A DNA stretch of 64,000 nt from Mesorhizobium sp. C432A (GCF_030323145.1 NZ_CP100470.1:3513001-3577000); one strand, 5' to 3'. Numbered from the stretch's first letter, positions 51,137 through 60,742 are shown. Notes: generated by a model not told the origin, from the letters alone. Made by a program: numbers and translations.

Positions 51137-52408
51137 TTAGACCGGTTCCCGCGCCATGACAAGGCAAGTGTTCTGGCCGCCGAAGCCGAACGAGTTCGAG
51201 AGCACGGTGCCGACTTCGGCATTGCGCTTCTTGTTGGGCACCACGTCGAGCACGATTGCCGGGTCGGGATTGTCGTAGTTGATGGTCGGCGGAATGACGC
51301 TTTCGCGCATGGTCATCAGCGAAAACGCCGCTTCGACAGCACCCGCCGCCGACAGCGTGTGGCCGATCATCGACTTGTTGGACGAGACCGGCATCGAGCC
51401 GATGCGATCGCCGAACACGGTCGACAGCGACAGATGCTCCATCTTGTCGTTTTCCGGCGTCGAGGTGCCGTGAGCGTTGACGTAGTCGATCTCGTCCTTG
51501 CTCAGGCCGGCATCCGCAAGGGCGGCGCGGACTGCTGCGATCGCCGGGGAACCGTCGGGCTTGGAACGGGTGCGATGGAAATCGTCGGCCTTTTCACCGC
51601 AGCCGCGCAGGATGCCGAGAACGCTGGCGCCCCGGGCAAGGGCTGCCTCAAGCGATTCCAGCACCAGAGCGCCGGAGCCTTCGGCCAGCACAAAGCCGTC
51701 GCGGTCCTTGGAGAAGGGTTTTGACGCCTTTTCAGGGATGTCATTGTGGGTCGACAGCGCCGAGAGCAACGAAAAGCGGATCAGCGCCTCGGCGGTTGCC
51801 GAACCGTCGGCGCCGATGGACAGCGCCCGGTCGCATTCGCCGCGGCGGATCGCTTCGACGCCGAGCTGGATGGCGGTGGCGCCCGAAGCGCAGGCCGTCG
51901 ACAGTGTGATCGGCAGGCCGCGCGTGCCAAAGCGGTCGGCCAGCCGGTCGGCGATCGCGCCGAACTGCGTGCTTGCGAACGTATCTGTTTCCTTCAGCCC
52001 GCGCGCCACCCTGAGCAGCCTTTCGGCGCCGGCGCCTTTGCCGTCGGAATTGTAGAGCGCGAAGCGGTCGTGCCAGTCGAGTTCGACCGGCGGCGAGGCG
52101 AGGAAGAGCGGGCCGCCAAAATCAGAGGAATCGAGGCCGGATTCGGCCACCGCCTCATTCGCGGCGGTTTCGGCCAGTTCGTAGGTCAGCAGGCTGGCGC
52201 CTTTCGAGCTTGAGTCGAGGAAATCGACCATGCCGGAGATGCGGGTGTTGAGGTGGTCGACGGGAAAGCGGGTGATCGGGTGGATGCCCGATTTGCCGGA
52301 GGTCAGTGCCGCCCAGTTATCGGCCTTGCCGATGCCGAGCGAGGTTACCACGCCGATGCCGGTGACGGCGACGATCGGCCTGCCCATGTGATCTCTGAGA
52401 TTGGCCAT
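51137..52408 (-). CDS. fabF1XL: Beta-ketoacyl-ACP synthase of the very-long-chain acyl system
   Basis: This 423-aa KAS II enzyme has the complete Cys-His-His centre: Cys in LSTACASGATA, His in NAHGTSTPEND and His in SMIGHTLSAAG. It elongates acyl-AcpXL toward the C28 fatty acid. AGAGG precedes the start. It follows fabF2XL by 42 nt, in the known gene order. Confidence 0.92.
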   Translation of the reverse strand: MANLRDHMGRPIVAVTGIGVVTSLGIGKADNWAALTSGKSGIHPITRFPVDHLNTRISGMVDFLDSSSKGASLLTYELAETAANEAVAESGLDSSDFGGPLFLASPPVELDWHDRFALYNSDGKGAGAERLLRVARGLKETDTFASTQFGAIADRLADRFGTRGLPITLSTACASGATAIQLGVEAIRRGECDRALSIGADGSATAEALIRFSLLSALSTHNDIPEKASKPFSKDRDGFVLAEGSGALVLESLEAALARGASVLGILRGCGEKADDFHRTRSKPDGSPAIAAVRAALADAGLSKDEIDYVNAHGTSTPENDKMEHLSLSTVFGDRIGSMPVSSNKSMIGHTLSAAGAVEAAFSLMTMRESVIPPTINYDNPDPAIVLDVVPNKKRNAEVGTVLSNSFGFGGQNTCLVMAREPV

Positions 52409-52450
52409 CCGGAACCTCTTAACTTTGCAGCACGATCGCGCAGCGCTGCT

Positions 52451-53641
52451 TCAAGCAGCGTTGACCAGCGCCATGCCCTCGAATTGGTGATAGCCGATCG
52501 CCGTTGCGAGCACGGTTTCGGGAATGCCTTCGAACGGCTTCTCGGCCGCGGCGTCGAATACGGGGTAGGCGGCCTTGCGGTCGACGGCCAGGGCGGCGAG
52601 GGCGACCGCGAATGGAAACTGCGCTTCCTTCATATGCCCGGTCAGCGTGGCGAAGCCGCGCGCCGATATCGCCGGATTGGCATCCAGCGCTGACTTTTCG
52701 GCTGACGTTGCGGTATGCGCCCCGGATGCGCCCGACAGGGCCAGCAACTTGCCGTTCGGGAGAGTTGCCTGTTTGAGCAGTGTCGCGATCTCGGCGTCAA
52801 GCTCGCCGCGCGAACGCCGGGCGCGGCCTGAGACGACCGGTCCGAGCTCGGCATAGATTTTGCGGCCGCGGCTTTGCGCGTGTTCGCGCTGCTCCAGCAC
52901 CAGGAACGCGCCGCCGGAGCCGGAGACGAGGCCGCCGCCCTCGGCGCCCTGTCTCTGCCAGACCGGCTTCCATGGGCCGCGATGCAGATAGCCGGCCAAT
53001 TCATAGCCGAGCAGCATGTCGGAATGTTCGGTCTGGAAGGCGCCACCTACCAGTATGTGGGTCGACTGTCCGGAGCGGATGCGCGCGGCGGCGGTCTCGA
53101 CGGCGGCGACGCCGGCACCTTCCTCGCCCATGAAGGTCCTCGACGATCCCGTCACCTTGTGGACGATGGAGATGTTGCCGGCGAGCAGATTGGAGAGCTG
53201 GGCCAGGAAAAGCGTCGGCCGCAATTCGGTGGTCAGTTTCTCGTTGAGCAGCACGTCGCGGTCGTTGCGGCTCTCGGACGCTGCGAGGATGGCGGCATCG
53301 ACCGCCTCGTCTCGCTCGCCGCCGCCGGCAGCGACAACCATGTCCATGGTCGTGCAGAGCTCGTCATTGCCCTTGATGCCGGCGTCGTCCAGCGCCATGC
53401 CGGCCGCATAGGTGCCGAGCCGCTGCCATGTTTCCATCTGCCGCTGGTCGCCTCGCTTGGCGATCTGCAGGTTCCAGTCGATCTCCGGCAGTGGATGCAC
53501 GGTGTAGGGCGCAAAACGCGCGGATTCGAGCACCGGCTGCAGGCCGGGCTGCGCCAGCTTCTGCCAGTGGGTATCCGGACCCTCTCCCAGCGAGGAGACA
53601 AGGCCGATACCGGTGATGACGACGTCGCGAGGGCTGCTCAT
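52451..53641 (-). CDS. fabF2XL: Degenerate ketosynthase FabF2XL (chain-length-factor-like)
   Basis: This 396-aa KAS-fold protein starts MSSPRDVVITGIGLVSSLGEG. At the position of the nucleophile Cys it reads VTGSSRTFMGEEGAGVAAVE. No Cys is present; by manual alignment a Glu takes the place. The first His motif is also altered (SGASGAHTATSAEK), while the second GH remains. It is likely an inactive partner that sets chain length for FabF1XL, comparable to the chain-length factor of type II polyketide synthases. This role is inferred. Confidence 0.88.
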   Translation of the reverse strand: MSSPRDVVITGIGLVSSLGEGPDTHWQKLAQPGLQPVLESARFAPYTVHPLPEIDWNLQIAKRGDQRQMETWQRLGTYAAGMALDDAGIKGNDELCTTMDMVVAAGGGERDEAVDAAILAASESRNDRDVLLNEKLTTELRPTLFLAQLSNLLAGNISIVHKVTGSSRTFMGEEGAGVAAVETAAARIRSGQSTHILVGGAFQTEHSDMLLGYELAGYLHRGPWKPVWQRQGAEGGGLVSGSGGAFLVLEQREHAQSRGRKIYAELGPVVSGRARRSRGELDAEIATLLKQATLPNGKLLALSGASGAHTATSAEKSALDANPAISARGFATLTGHMKEAQFPFAVALAALAVDRKAAYPVFDAAAEKPFEGIPETVLATAIGYHQFEGMALVNAA

Positions 53642-53696
53642 GAGCGGCTTTGTGGGTCAGGCGGCGCAGCCCGTCAAGGCCGCGCGCCAGCCGATA

Positions 53697-53978
53697 TCAG
53701 GCGGTCTTGGCGGCGACCAGCGCGTCGATCTTGGCGCACAGGTTCTTCATGACGAAGTAATCGTCGGTCGAAGCCTTGCCGTCATTGACTTCCTGGGTCC
53801 ACTTTTCCAGCGGCACCTTGATGCCGAATTCCTTGTCGATGGCAAAGACGATATCGAGGAAATCGAGACTGTCGATGCCGAGATCGTCGATCGTGTGGCT
53901 CTCGGGAGTGATGGTGTCGATATCGATCTCGCTGGTGTCGGCAATGATCTTGGCGACTTTGTCGAACGTGGTGGACAA
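53697..53978 (-). CDS. acpXL: Acyl carrier protein AcpXL
   Basis: This 93-aa specialised ACP starts [27 protein letters not shown] and has the phosphopantetheine Ser in [12 protein letters not shown]. It carries the 27-OH-C28 chain for lipid A in Rhizobiales. It opens the cluster; fabF2XL follows after 55 nt, where other rhizobia have fabZXL. Confidence 0.95.
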   Translation of the reverse strand: MSTTFDKVAKIIADTSEIDIDTITPESHTIDDLGIDSLDFLDIVFAIDKEFGIKVPLEKWTQEVNDGKASTDDYFVMKNLCAKIDALVAAKTA

Positions 53979-54105
53979 GGGCTCTTCCTTCGGTTGCGGG
54001 CGGAATCTGTCCGCATCTGGTTTGGGCGCTGTCTAATCGGTTTTTCCCGGCAGGAAAAGGCCTGATGCGCGGGGCGCAGATGGTATGGCCTTCCCATAAA
54101 GACAA

Positions 54106-54136
54106 GAAGGGCTGCCCGACAAGCCGGCGGCCCTTC
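54106..54136. terminator. Hairpin between histidine phosphatase and acpXL genes
   Basis: GAAGGGC (54106-54112) and GCCCTTC (54130-54136) pair, extended by GCC and GGC with one mismatch. No clear U-tract, so it is a probable transcript end for the phosphatase gene or a leader structure for acpXL. Confidence 0.45.
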
Positions 54137-54187
54137 CAGTTGACGTTACGTCAGATCAGTTTTTAGGGAGCTTGACCACTGGCTTTC

Positions 54188-54736
54188 TCAGAACGTGACG
54201 CGGCCGAGCACGCGCAAGCCATCGCCCTGCGGCTCGACCACCACCGCTTCGCCCTCGCGCGGCGAGACGCCGGTCAGCGCGACGATGTTTTCGAGATGCG
54301 TGACCATGACCAGATTGTCGGAACCGGTGTAGGCGCGGATTTCCTTCATCACCGCGTCGAGCTGCGCGGCCTTCTCGGTCGGATCGCTCCTCAGGAGGTC
54401 GAGCGGCGCAAAAAGCTCCGGCTCCGCTTCGAAGGCGATGCGGGCAGTGTCGAGGCAGCGGCAATATCGGCTGGACAGCACCCGCTCGATGGGGGCGGCG
54501 CGGGCGCCGAACAGCGCGCCGATCTTGCTCGCCTGCTGCTTGCCGCGCGCCGATAGATTGACTTGGGTGGCACAGTTGTCGATGACGAAATTGGCGGGGT
54601 CGGTGGTGCCGGTGACCAGCGCGTGGCGAAGCAGCACGACATGGCCGCCGTCACGCAGCAGCGCCCAGCCGGCGTCGGTCGCGTGGGCGACGGCGGGAAC
54701 AGCAAGCAGGAACAGCGACAGCACAAATCGAATCAT
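54188..54736 (-). CDS. Exported histidine phosphatase family protein
   Basis: This 182-aa protein starts at ATG 54736 (GGAAAAGG upstream) with a signal peptide (MIRFVLSLFLLAVPAVAHA). The phosphohistidine motif is altered to LLRHALV, with later SRYCRCLDTA and VTHLENIVALTG supplying the second Arg and His. It probably hydrolyses phosphate esters in the periplasm; substrate unknown. Confidence 0.85.
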   Translation of the reverse strand: MIRFVLSLFLLAVPAVAHATDAGWALLRDGGHVVLLRHALVTGTTDPANFVIDNCATQVNLSARGKQQASKIGALFGARAAPIERVLSSRYCRCLDTARIAFEAEPELFAPLDLLRSDPTEKAAQLDAVMKEIRAYTGSDNLVMVTHLENIVALTGVSPREGEAVVVEPQGDGLRVLGRVTF

Positions 54737-54835
54737 CGAAACCTTTTCCGGGAGCCTGATGCCGCTCCGGTCATTCTGATATAGGGATCGGAAAGCCGGC
54801 ACAAAGACAAGCGAAAGGCGAACCCTCGGTTCGCT

Positions 54836-57800
54836 TCACATTTTCGCCATTTGCTTCTTCGCCAGCTCGATCTTCTGATCGGTGAGCGGGATAGGGATCG
54901 TGTAGCCGGCTTCGGTGAAGCCCTGCTTGGCGTTCTCGAAGAATTCGATCGCCTTGAGATATTCCGGCTTGCCCGCGCCATAGCTGGCGCGGTTCCAGTG
55001 GACGTCGCCGATATTGTTCTGCTCGAAGGCCCACTGCAGCGGCTGACTTTCGCGCGTAAACACCTTCAGCGCCGCCGTGAACGCCGCTTCGGCGTCGTTG
55101 AGATATTTGTCGGTCCGCTGGAGATTGCCGAGATTGAGCAGGCTCATACCGATGCCATTTTGAGCGTTGGCCCAGTCGACCGGCGCGGCCTCGATGGTGA
55201 GTATTTCGAGCGCTGCCCGCCGCGCCGCAATCGAATCCTGCAGCGTCTTGGCATCGCCATTGCTCATGCTCAACCAGTGCAGCGTCGAGCCCAGGCCGGC
55301 CTGGGCCATTGCCCATTGCCGCGGGTTCGTCTCGCGCTTGTACTCGCGCAACGCATTGCCGTAGGCGTCGACCGCCTCGCTGTAATGCTCGGGCTTGTCG
55401 GTGACGCCGCCGAGAAGCTGCAGCGTGTTGCCGAGATTGTAGTAGCTCATCGCCCAGTCCTGCGGGAACTTCCGCCTGACATAGACCTGCCGTGCCGCCT
55501 GGAAGGCTGCCGCCGACTGTTCCAGCTTGGCCGCATCACGGGTGCGCTGACCAAGGGTCTGATAGATCGATCCAAGATTGTTCTGGGCTGACGCCCAGTC
55601 CATCGGGAAGCGCTTGCGGGTAAACACCGTCAGAGCGTCGTTGTAGGCAGCTGCAGCTTCTTCCAGCGTAGCCGTGCCCATATCGAAGCGGGCGATACCG
55701 CTCAGCGCATTGCCCAGGTTGAGGCGGCTGGTCGCCCAGGACACCGGGAAGGTTTCGCGGGTTCGCACTTCCAGCGCGGCGCGGAAAGCGTTGGCCGCCT
55801 CATTGATCTTGGCCTTATCGTTGAGCTGGATGCCAAGGGTGACCAGCGTGTTGCCGAGATTGTTCTCGATCATCGCCCATTCTACCGGCGTTTTTTCGCG
55901 CGTGTATTCCTCAAGCGCCAGCCGGTAGGCGGCTTCGGCCTGCTTAAGATGCTCGCCGGTGGGTTCGCGTTCGGAGAGCGCATAGAGGGCGAGGCCAAGA
56001 TTGTTCTGCGAAGAGGCCCAGTCCAAAGGCAGCTTGTCGCGCGGGCGCCTCTCCAGCGTGGCGCGCATTGCCGCCACCGCATCGTTCAGGCGCTTGGGGT
56101 CGCTTTCGCGTTCCCCGATCTTCAGCAGCACATTGGCCAGGTTGTTCTGCGCAGCGGCCCAGTTGCGATCATCTTTCTCGCGCTCGAAAACGGCAAGCGA
56201 ACCGCGGAAGATCTGCGCTGCCTCTTCCAGATGCGCGGTCTCGGTTTCGCGTTCGCCGATGGTTTGCAGCACGACCGCCATGTTGTTGCGAGTGATTGCC
56301 CAATCGCGGTTCTGTTCGCCATTGGGAATGAAGTTCAAGATGACATGATAGGCCTCGATGGACTGTTGTAGTGCATCGAGGTCGCCGGTGGCGTAGCCAT
56401 AAGCGTTCAGCGCCTCGGCCTCCTGGTTCTTGTAGTTCCAGCGCAGCTTTTCGTCCCACTTCTCGACCAGCGAAAACGCCTTGGCGTAGTCGGTGGCGGC
56501 GGATTTGTAGTCGAAGACCAGCGCGGCGGCGTCGGCGCGTTTGGCATAGATGGCGGCGTCGGCGATGCGCTTTTGCCGGAGCAGGTCCTCGGCCTCATCC
56601 ACCGCACCGCTGTTTTCCTCGATCCGGCCGACCGCGTCGTCGAGGAATTTGCGCGCCGTCACCATGGCGCCCTGGCCTATGGCCTTGTCGGCGGATGCGA
56701 CCAGGCGACTGATCTCGGGATCGTCGGTGCGTAATGCGGCGCGCTCGGCCATCATCTTCTTCAGACGCTCGGCCTGGCTGTCCAGCACCTTCTGCAGGTC
56801 GTTGGGATCCTCAGGGATCTTTTCCGTGCCGAGCGCCTTGAGCACGCCGTAGAGCGCGTCAAGGGGCACGCCGTCCTGGAGAGAAGCCAACTCCACCTGA
56901 GCCCGTTTGGGATCGGGCAGGTCGGAAATGGTCAGCAGCAATTGCCGCCTCTCGCCGGTGATCAGCCCGTCGTCGCCGGTCGGTTCGGGCGGCGCGACGC
57001 CGAAATAGAGCAGGCGACGCAGGCTCTCGCTGACCCAGGGGCGCTGCTTTGCCTTGGTGTCGAGATAGACCTCCTCGGTTACCATGCGCATGACCGAGCC
57101 GAACTCGGTGCCTTTCATCGCGGTGAGGTGGCGCAGCAGGGCGGCGGCGTAGGGGCTGTTTTCGCCGGCGACGCCATCGAGCGCCGGTCGGCCCGGCTCG
57201 GCGGCGAAGCCGACCACGGTTCCCAGGCTGGCATCATCCACTGAGGCATCGGCGAGGGCTTTTGCGCCGCGCACCGGTTCCAGCCCGCCGGCGCCGACGG
57301 GCTCGGCGGAAGCCGTCGGCCCGCGTCGCACGACCGCGTCCGGCGGAAACGGGTTGGTGCGGCAGGCGTCAAGCAGCACGATCGTCACCGGCATGGTCTT
57401 TTTCAGCTCGTCCATGACGGCTGAAATCGGCACCAGCGCCTCACCAGCATTTTTCAACGACGAGACGTCGGCGTCGACCGGCACCAGATAGTTCTCGCCG
57501 CCGGCCTCGATGCCGTGGCCGGAATAATAGATGAAGGCTACGTCGGCGCCTTCGGCGTCCTCGACAAACCGATCGAGATCGCGCTTCAGCTTGGCGGCAT
57601 CGCGATCGGTGACGTTGCGGGCGTCGAAGCCGAGGTCGGTCAGCATCTTGGCCATGTCGCGGGCGTCGTTGGCCGGGTTGGCAAGGGCTGCGATGTGTTC
57701 GTATTTCGACTGGCCGATGATCAGCGCCACGCCCTTGAGACTTTTGGTCTCGGCGGCCTGGGCCTCAGATACGCCAAGGCAAAGCAGTATAACGACGAAA

Positions 57801-57886
57801 CCCGCCAGCCACCCCTGTCTGACCAGCCACCCCTGTCTGACCAGCCACTCCCGTCTGAAATGACGCTGTTTCGGCGTCGCGACCAT
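54836..57886 (-). CDS. Secreted caspase-like (C14) protease with TPR repeats
   Basis: This protein of about 1016 aa is taken from ATG 57886; an upstream TTG at 57913 is less likely. After a signal-like segment (WLAGFVVILLCLGVSEAQA) comes a caspase-fold domain, LKGVALIIGQSKYEHI to about residue 270. Its catalytic His is in FIYYSGHGIEAGGENYLVP and Cys in VLLDACRTNPF. The rest, from about 430, is a long series of TPR-like repeats (NNLANVLLKIGERE, NNLGLALYALSERE, NNLGNTLVTLG and so on, each about 50 aa). It may be a periplasmic orthocaspase acting in stress or signalling. The N-terminal basic part has an internal WLVRQG duplication. Confidence 0.88.
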   Translation of the reverse strand: MVATPKQRHFRREWLVRQGWLVRQGWLAGFVVILLCLGVSEAQAAETKSLKGVALIIGQSKYEHIAALANPANDARDMAKMLTDLGFDARNVTDRDAAKLKRDLDRFVEDAEGADVAFIYYSGHGIEAGGENYLVPVDADVSSLKNAGEALVPISAVMDELKKTMPVTIVLLDACRTNPFPPDAVVRRGPTASAEPVGAGGLEPVRGAKALADASVDDASLGTVVGFAAEPGRPALDGVAGENSPYAAALLRHLTAMKGTEFGSVMRMVTEEVYLDTKAKQRPWVSESLRRLLYFGVAPPEPTGDDGLITGERRQLLLTISDLPDPKRAQVELASLQDGVPLDALYGVLKALGTEKIPEDPNDLQKVLDSQAERLKKMMAERAALRTDDPEISRLVASADKAIGQGAMVTARKFLDDAVGRIEENSGAVDEAEDLLRQKRIADAAIYAKRADAAALVFDYKSAATDYAKAFSLVEKWDEKLRWNYKNQEAEALNAYGYATGDLDALQQSIEAYHVILNFIPNGEQNRDWAITRNNMAVVLQTIGERETETAHLEEAAQIFRGSLAVFEREKDDRNWAAAQNNLANVLLKIGERESDPKRLNDAVAAMRATLERRPRDKLPLDWASSQNNLGLALYALSEREPTGEHLKQAEAAYRLALEEYTREKTPVEWAMIENNLGNTLVTLGIQLNDKAKINEAANAFRAALEVRTRETFPVSWATSRLNLGNALSGIARFDMGTATLEEAAAAYNDALTVFTRKRFPMDWASAQNNLGSIYQTLGQRTRDAAKLEQSAAAFQAARQVYVRRKFPQDWAMSYYNLGNTLQLLGGVTDKPEHYSEAVDAYGNALREYKRETNPRQWAMAQAGLGSTLHWLSMSNGDAKTLQDSIAARRAALEILTIEAAPVDWANAQNGIGMSLLNLGNLQRTDKYLNDAEAAFTAALKVFTRESQPLQWAFEQNNIGDVHWNRASYGAGKPEYLKAIEFFENAKQGFTEAGYTIPIPLTDQKIELAKKQMAKM
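57805..57858 (-). repeat. Three 18-nt tandem repeats in the caspase gene N-terminus
   Basis: Two identical units and one with a single change (CCAGCCACCCCTGTCTGA) run head to tail, in frame. They encode (R)EWLVRQGWLVRQGW just before the hydrophobic signal segment, so copy number changes would alter the signal n-region without shifting frame. Confidence 0.85.
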
Positions 57887-58029
57887 TCTTTGTGTCCGCC
57901 CTAATGATCCCAAGCCTGTATAGCGCTGTCACCCGACCATGATCAAATTCAGGCGCCGGCCGGATCGAGGATCGATTTCTGAAGATCAGGGCGATTGCAC
58001 TGCAATCCGGGCTCGCCTATCCCTGAAAA

Positions 58030-58980
58030 ATGTCGCCGCTCACGGAAACCGTTCTTTTCGTCTTCAGCCTTGTCGCGCTCGGCTATCTCGCCGGGCTCAC
58101 CGGCTATCTAAAGCCGGCGAGCGGCGAGGGTATCGCCGAGTTCGCCATCAACGTGGCGATGCCGCTGCTGCTGTTTCGGACGATGGTGAATTCCGATTTC
58201 CATGGTGTGGCGCCCTGGTCGCTGTGGGGCGCTTACTTCACGGCGGTTGCGATGACATGGACCGCCGGCCATCTGGTGACGACACGGATCTTCGGGCGGG
58301 ACGCGCGCACCGGCATCGTCGGTGGAGTGTCGTCGTCCTTCTCGAATGTGGTGTTGCTGGGCATTCCCTTCGTTCTCGGCGTATTTGGGTCCAGCGGATT
58401 CGAAGTGCTGTCGCTGCTCGTCTCGGTGCATCTTCCGACCATGATGATGGCTTCGATCATCATGTTCGAGATATTTGGCCGCGGTAGCAGCGAGCCCGTA
58501 CACCCGCTGCGCATCATCCAGAGCTTTCTGAGAAGACTGTTCACCAATCCGTTGATCATCGGCATCCTGGCCGGGCTGGCATGGCGCCTTACCGGCGCGC
58601 CGCTGCCGAATCTTGCCACGCGGCTGGTCGATGCGCTGGCTAACACCGCCGGGCCGGTGGCGCTGTTCGCCATGGGGCTCAGCCTGCGCCGTTTCGGCAT
58701 TTCCGGTAACATCCGACCGGCGCTGGCACTGTCGACGCTGAAACTGTTCCTGATGCCGGCGCTCGTGCTCGGCCTGGTCTGGCTGCTTGGGCTGCCGCCC
58801 TTGACGGCCAAGGTGGCGGTCGTGGTGGCGGCGCTGCCGTCCGGCATCAATTCCTATCTCATCGCCGTGCAGTTCAACACCGGCCAGGCGCTGGCGTCGA
58901 ACCAGATGACCATCGCCACGGCAAGCGCGGTTGTTACAACCGCCTTTTGGCTGACGGTGGTGGTTCATGTCTTTGGGTAG
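58030..58980 (+). CDS. AEC-family (auxin efflux carrier-like) transporter
   Basis: This 316-aa membrane protein has about ten hydrophobic segments split by a central loop (FEIFGRGSSEPVHPLRIIQSFLRRLF), characteristic of the AEC family. The N-terminal MSPLTETVLFVFSLVALGYLAG and FAINVAMPLLLFRTMV are typical. It exports or imports small carboxylates such as malate or malonate in some relatives. No gene partner was seen. Confidence 0.87.
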   Translation: MSPLTETVLFVFSLVALGYLAGLTGYLKPASGEGIAEFAINVAMPLLLFRTMVNSDFHGVAPWSLWGAYFTAVAMTWTAGHLVTTRIFGRDARTGIVGGVSSSFSNVVLLGIPFVLGVFGSSGFEVLSLLVSVHLPTMMMASIIMFEIFGRGSSEPVHPLRIIQSFLRRLFTNPLIIGILAGLAWRLTGAPLPNLATRLVDALANTAGPVALFAMGLSLRRFGISGNIRPALALSTLKLFLMPALVLGLVWLLGLPPLTAKVAVVVAALPSGINSYLIAVQFNTGQALASNQMTIATASAVVTTAFWLTVVVHVFG

Positions 58981-59035
58981 GCTTGGTCTTTTGTAAGGCT
59001 GGTCTTTTGTAAGGCTGGTCTTTGGCAAGGCTGGG
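58979..59035 (+). repeat. Short tandem repeat after the AEC transporter stop
   Basis: Units of 16-18 nt (AGGCTGGTCTTTTGTA and variants) repeat three times and a partial fourth, directly after the TAG stop. A related TCTTTGGGTAG lies just inside the gene end. Confidence 0.75.
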
Positions 59036-59230
59036 GCCCAAACTAATTTACATGTGAATTTTCTCTGGCGTTTGGCTGGCCCAAAGCCTATATGCCATCT
59101 TGCAATTGCTTGCCGAGCTTGCCCTAGGTAAAGAGCAGTGGCTCAGCGTGTCGGGCATCCAGGCCATTGCGCGCGCTCATCGAAGACATCCACAGACCGG
59201 CCCGTCAGTGCGCCGAACGGAGGCTAGACC

Positions 59231-60688
59231 ATGCTGCAGAAAACCAGCCATTTCATGCGCCAGGCCAATCTCATCAATGGCGAATGGGTGCAGGCCGACA
59301 GCGGCCAGACGGTCGACGTCAACAACCCGGCCACCGGTCTCAAGATCGGCACCGTGCCGAAGTCGGGCAAGGCGGAAACCCGCCGCGCCATCGAAGCCGC
59401 AAGCGAAGCCTTCAAGACCTGGCGCAAGACGACCGCGCTGGAGCGCTCGAAGCTTCTGCGCAAGCTGCATGACGCGATGATGGACAATCAGGATGTGCTG
59501 GCCGAACTGCTCACCATCGAGCAGGGCAAGTCGCTCGCCGAATCCAAGGGCGAGATCGGTTCGGCTGCCGCCTACATCATGTGGTTTGCCGAGGAAGGCC
59601 GCCGCACCTATGGGGATGTCGTGCCATCACCATGGGGCGATCGCCGCATCCTGGTGACCAAGGAGCCGGTCGGCGTCATTGCCGCCATCACGCCGTGGAA
59701 TTTCCCCTCCTCGATGCTTGCCCGCAAGCTCGGTCCCGCGCTTGCCGCCGGCTGCACCGCCGTGGTCAAGCCGGCCTCGCAGACGCCGTATTCCGGCCTT
59801 GCATGGGGCGCGCTGGCCGAGGAAGTCGGCTTCCCCAAGGGCGTCATCAACATCCTGACGGGCGCCGCCGGCGAAATCGGCGACGAGATCTGCGCCAATC
59901 CGCTGGTGTCGAAGATCACCTTCACCGGCTCGACCGAGATCGGCAAGCTGCTGATCCAGAAGTCGTCCGTCACCGTCAAGAAGGTCTCGATGGAACTCGG
60001 CGGCAATGCGCCGTTCCTGGTCTTCGACGATGCCGACCTCGATCGCGCCGTCGCCGGCGCCATCACCGCCAAATACCGCAATTCCGGCCAGACCTGCGTG
60101 TGCACCAACCGCTTCCTGGTGCAGGCCGGCATCTACGACAAGTTTGTCGAGAAGCTGGCCACCGCGAGCAATGCGCTGAAAGTTGGCTCGGGCCTGGAAG
60201 AGGGCGTGCAGCAGGGACCGCTGATCGACGTGAAGGCGGTCGAGAAGGTCGAGGAATTCATCGCCGACGCCACGTCGAAGGGTGGCAAGGTCGTTGCCGG
60301 CGGCAAGCGCCACGCGCTTGGCGGCTCATTCTTCCAGCCGACTGTCATCGCCGATGCGAAGCCTGACATGCGCTTCATGAAGGAAGAGATTTTTGGCCCG
60401 ATCGCCCCGGTGTTCAAGTTCGAGACCGAAGAGGAAGCCATTGCGCTTGCCAACGACACCGAGTTCGGCCTGGCCGCCTATTTCTACACCGGCGATCTCG
60501 GCCGCGCCTTCCGGGTCATGGAAGGCCTGAAATACGGCATGGTCGGCGTCAATGAAGGCCTGATCACCACGCCGGAAGCGCCGTTCGGCGGCGTCAAGGA
60601 ATCGGGCCTCGGCAAGGAAGGCGGACACCAGGGCATCGAGGATTACCTCGACACCAAATATGTCTGCATCGGGGGTCTCGGCCTCTAA
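59231..60688 (+). CDS. gabD: NAD(P)-dependent succinate-semialdehyde dehydrogenase
   Basis: This 485-aa aldehyde dehydrogenase has Glu in VSMELGGNAPFLV, nucleophile Cys in NSGQTCVCTNR, and NAD(P) region ITFTGSTEIGKLL. The close match to GabD includes LITTPEAPFGGVKESGLGKEGGHQGIEDYLDTKYVCIG at the end. It oxidises succinate semialdehyde from GABA to succinate. GGAGG precedes ATG 59231. Confidence 0.92.
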   Translation: MLQKTSHFMRQANLINGEWVQADSGQTVDVNNPATGLKIGTVPKSGKAETRRAIEAASEAFKTWRKTTALERSKLLRKLHDAMMDNQDVLAELLTIEQGKSLAESKGEIGSAAAYIMWFAEEGRRTYGDVVPSPWGDRRILVTKEPVGVIAAITPWNFPSSMLARKLGPALAAGCTAVVKPASQTPYSGLAWGALAEEVGFPKGVINILTGAAGEIGDEICANPLVSKITFTGSTEIGKLLIQKSSVTVKKVSMELGGNAPFLVFDDADLDRAVAGAITAKYRNSGQTCVCTNRFLVQAGIYDKFVEKLATASNALKVGSGLEEGVQQGPLIDVKAVEKVEEFIADATSKGGKVVAGGKRHALGGSFFQPTVIADAKPDMRFMKEEIFGPIAPVFKFETEEEAIALANDTEFGLAAYFYTGDLGRAFRVMEGLKYGMVGVNEGLITTPEAPFGGVKESGLGKEGGHQGIEDYLDTKYVCIGGLGL

Positions 60689-60699
60689 ATCATTGACGG

Positions 60700-60720
60700 G
60701 GGCAGGCCGCGCGCCTGCCC
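60700..60720 (+). terminator. Hairpin after gabD
   Basis: GGGCAGGC (60700-60707) and GCCTGCCC (60713-60720) form a perfect 8-bp stem with a CGCGC loop, just after the gabD stop. The following TTGCC is a weak U-tract. Confidence 0.6.
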
Positions 60721-60742
60721 TTGCCAGACGACATTCAGCCGG

